This document shows positions 63,511 through 64,000 of a stretch of DNA of 64,000 bases, in pieces; the first letter of the stretch is position 1; the number at the start of each line of letters is the position of its first letter. Source of the stretch: Hyphomicrobiales bacterium. Lineage in GTDB: Bacteria > Pseudomonadota > Alphaproteobacteria > Rhizobiales > Rhizobiaceae. Location: contig UCEU01000004.1 in NCBI GenBank assembly GCA_900471485.1, forward strand, positions 62,001 to 126,000. Direction: 5' to 3'. The position numbers and the translations under genes are program-made. Below the pieces are notes generated by a model that was not told where the DNA came from, ran no database searches, and worked only from the letters and a program-made list of their open reading frames with translations.

Positions 63511-64000
63511 TCAAACCCGCGGAATGGTCTGATCCAGACGAAGGCCACCCATTTCCCGGTTTTCCGGAGACTTCTCGCCCTCGGCAACATCGCGCTGATG
63601 ACCGGTGGGCAAAACGTCGTCCCGAATGTCATCTGGGAGCTCCCGGTCTAGTTCATAAGCACGAACGCGGGGCGAGGTCTCATGAGTGCTGCGCGCGAAG
63701 TTGCCGACGCCCGCGGTTTGCTTGGCCGCCTCCGCTTCGCTGAAGCTCGGGTCTGCAGCCGCCGGCTGCGCTGTCCAGCCATCTTCCCTCCAGAGATCGG
63801 CACGCTCGTCCATGTCTATGGCGCCGTGATCGTCCAAGATGTCATGAGCCGTATCATAAGTCGCATCGTCGACCGAGGCCGACACCAGGAAACCGCCTCT
63901 GCGAAGGCCCTCGGCATAGACGGAGCGGTCCTCATCCGGGAAGAACCAGTCCTTCAGCGCATCGAAGAAACCGCCGCGATCATCGGCGGCGACGTTGGCT
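63511..64000 (-). CDS. General-stress-type protein (YflT/17M-like), N-terminus outside the window
   Basis: The reading frame is open to the right edge and continues beyond it; the visible 162 residues include GGFFDALKDWFFPDEDRSVYAEGLRRGGFLVSAS split across the frame and DILDDHGAIDMDERADLWREDGW, the pattern of the N-terminal general-stress domain found in Rhizobiales proteins often fused to DUF2382. Here the C-terminus is short and charged with no DUF2382 domain. A GTG at 63885 lies inside the domain and is not the start. Confidence 0.75.
   Translation of the reverse strand, partial: ANVAADDRGGFFDALKDWFFPDEDRSVYAEGLRRGGFLVSASVDDATYDTAHDILDDHGAIDMDERADLWREDGWTAQPAAADPSFSEAEAAKQTAGVGNFARSTHETSPRVRAYELDRELPDDIRDDVLPTGHQRDVAEGEKSPENREMGGLRLDQTIPRV

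Overview
The window is GC-rich, gene-dense DNA whose gene content points to a Rhizobiales alphaproteobacterium, most likely Rhizobiaceae (Agrobacterium/Rhizobium/Ensifer/Shinella type). Evidence: several sugar and peptide ABC operons, a ketose 3-epimerase close to the Agrobacterium D-allulose enzyme, a FixJ-type two-component pair, and a Kup transporter. There are no rRNA, tRNA, phage or complete IS genes. The content is catabolic and accessory, as expected of a chromid, megaplasmid or chromosomal metabolic region.

Layout. (1) 1-7.6 kb: a plus-strand operon for a rare ketose or polyol. It holds an ABC binding protein (5' truncated by the window), two permeases, an SDR, an ATPase, a second SDR, a small P-loop kinase and a D-allulose/D-tagatose 3-epimerase, and ends in a strong hairpin. 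(2) 7.8-10.15 kb: an accessory patch with a vapBC toxin-antitoxin pair, an orphan zinc-ribbon protein and a gene-free stretch holding a tRNA T-arm-like sequence and a direct repeat. (3) 10.16-22.3 kb: an aldehyde/electrophile-handling region. A five-gene minus operon (GlcG/HbpS-like, Zn-ADH, DJ-1/PfpI, ABM-fold protein, ALDH) diverges from MFS - hydrolase - second ABM gene. A 956-aa winged-helix/STAND regulator and three small enzyme genes follow. (4) 22.6-25.2 kb: a soluble triple-PAS histidine kinase with an overlapping FixJ-type regulator. (5) 25.3-32.5 kb: a ROK repressor divergent from a sugar ABC operon carrying a DUF5060/DUF4038-type predicted glycosidase.

(6) 33.1-60.1 kb: the most remarkable part, a 27-kb organosulfur island. 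It carries five DszC/SfnB-type flavin monooxygenases, four LLM monooxygenases (one SsuD-like, one SfnG-like, two DszA/NtaA-like), a cytoplasmic DszB-type sulfinate desulfinase, three Tat-type family 5 binding proteins sharing one Dpp/Opp-type permease and ATPase set, a triple-rhodanese protein, a CPHC thioredoxin-fold protein (DUF3088), an aldo/keto reductase, an FAD/NAD(P)-binding protein and a LysR regulator. The likely logic is uptake of several organosulfur compounds, stepwise oxygenation with FMNH2 and O2, C-S bond cleavage to sulfite, and sulfur assimilation under sulfate limitation. No flavin reductase is visible in the window.

(7) 60.3-64 kb: a hypothetical basic protein, the Kup potassium transporter, a small hydrophilic protein and the 3' part of a general-stress-type gene running off the window.
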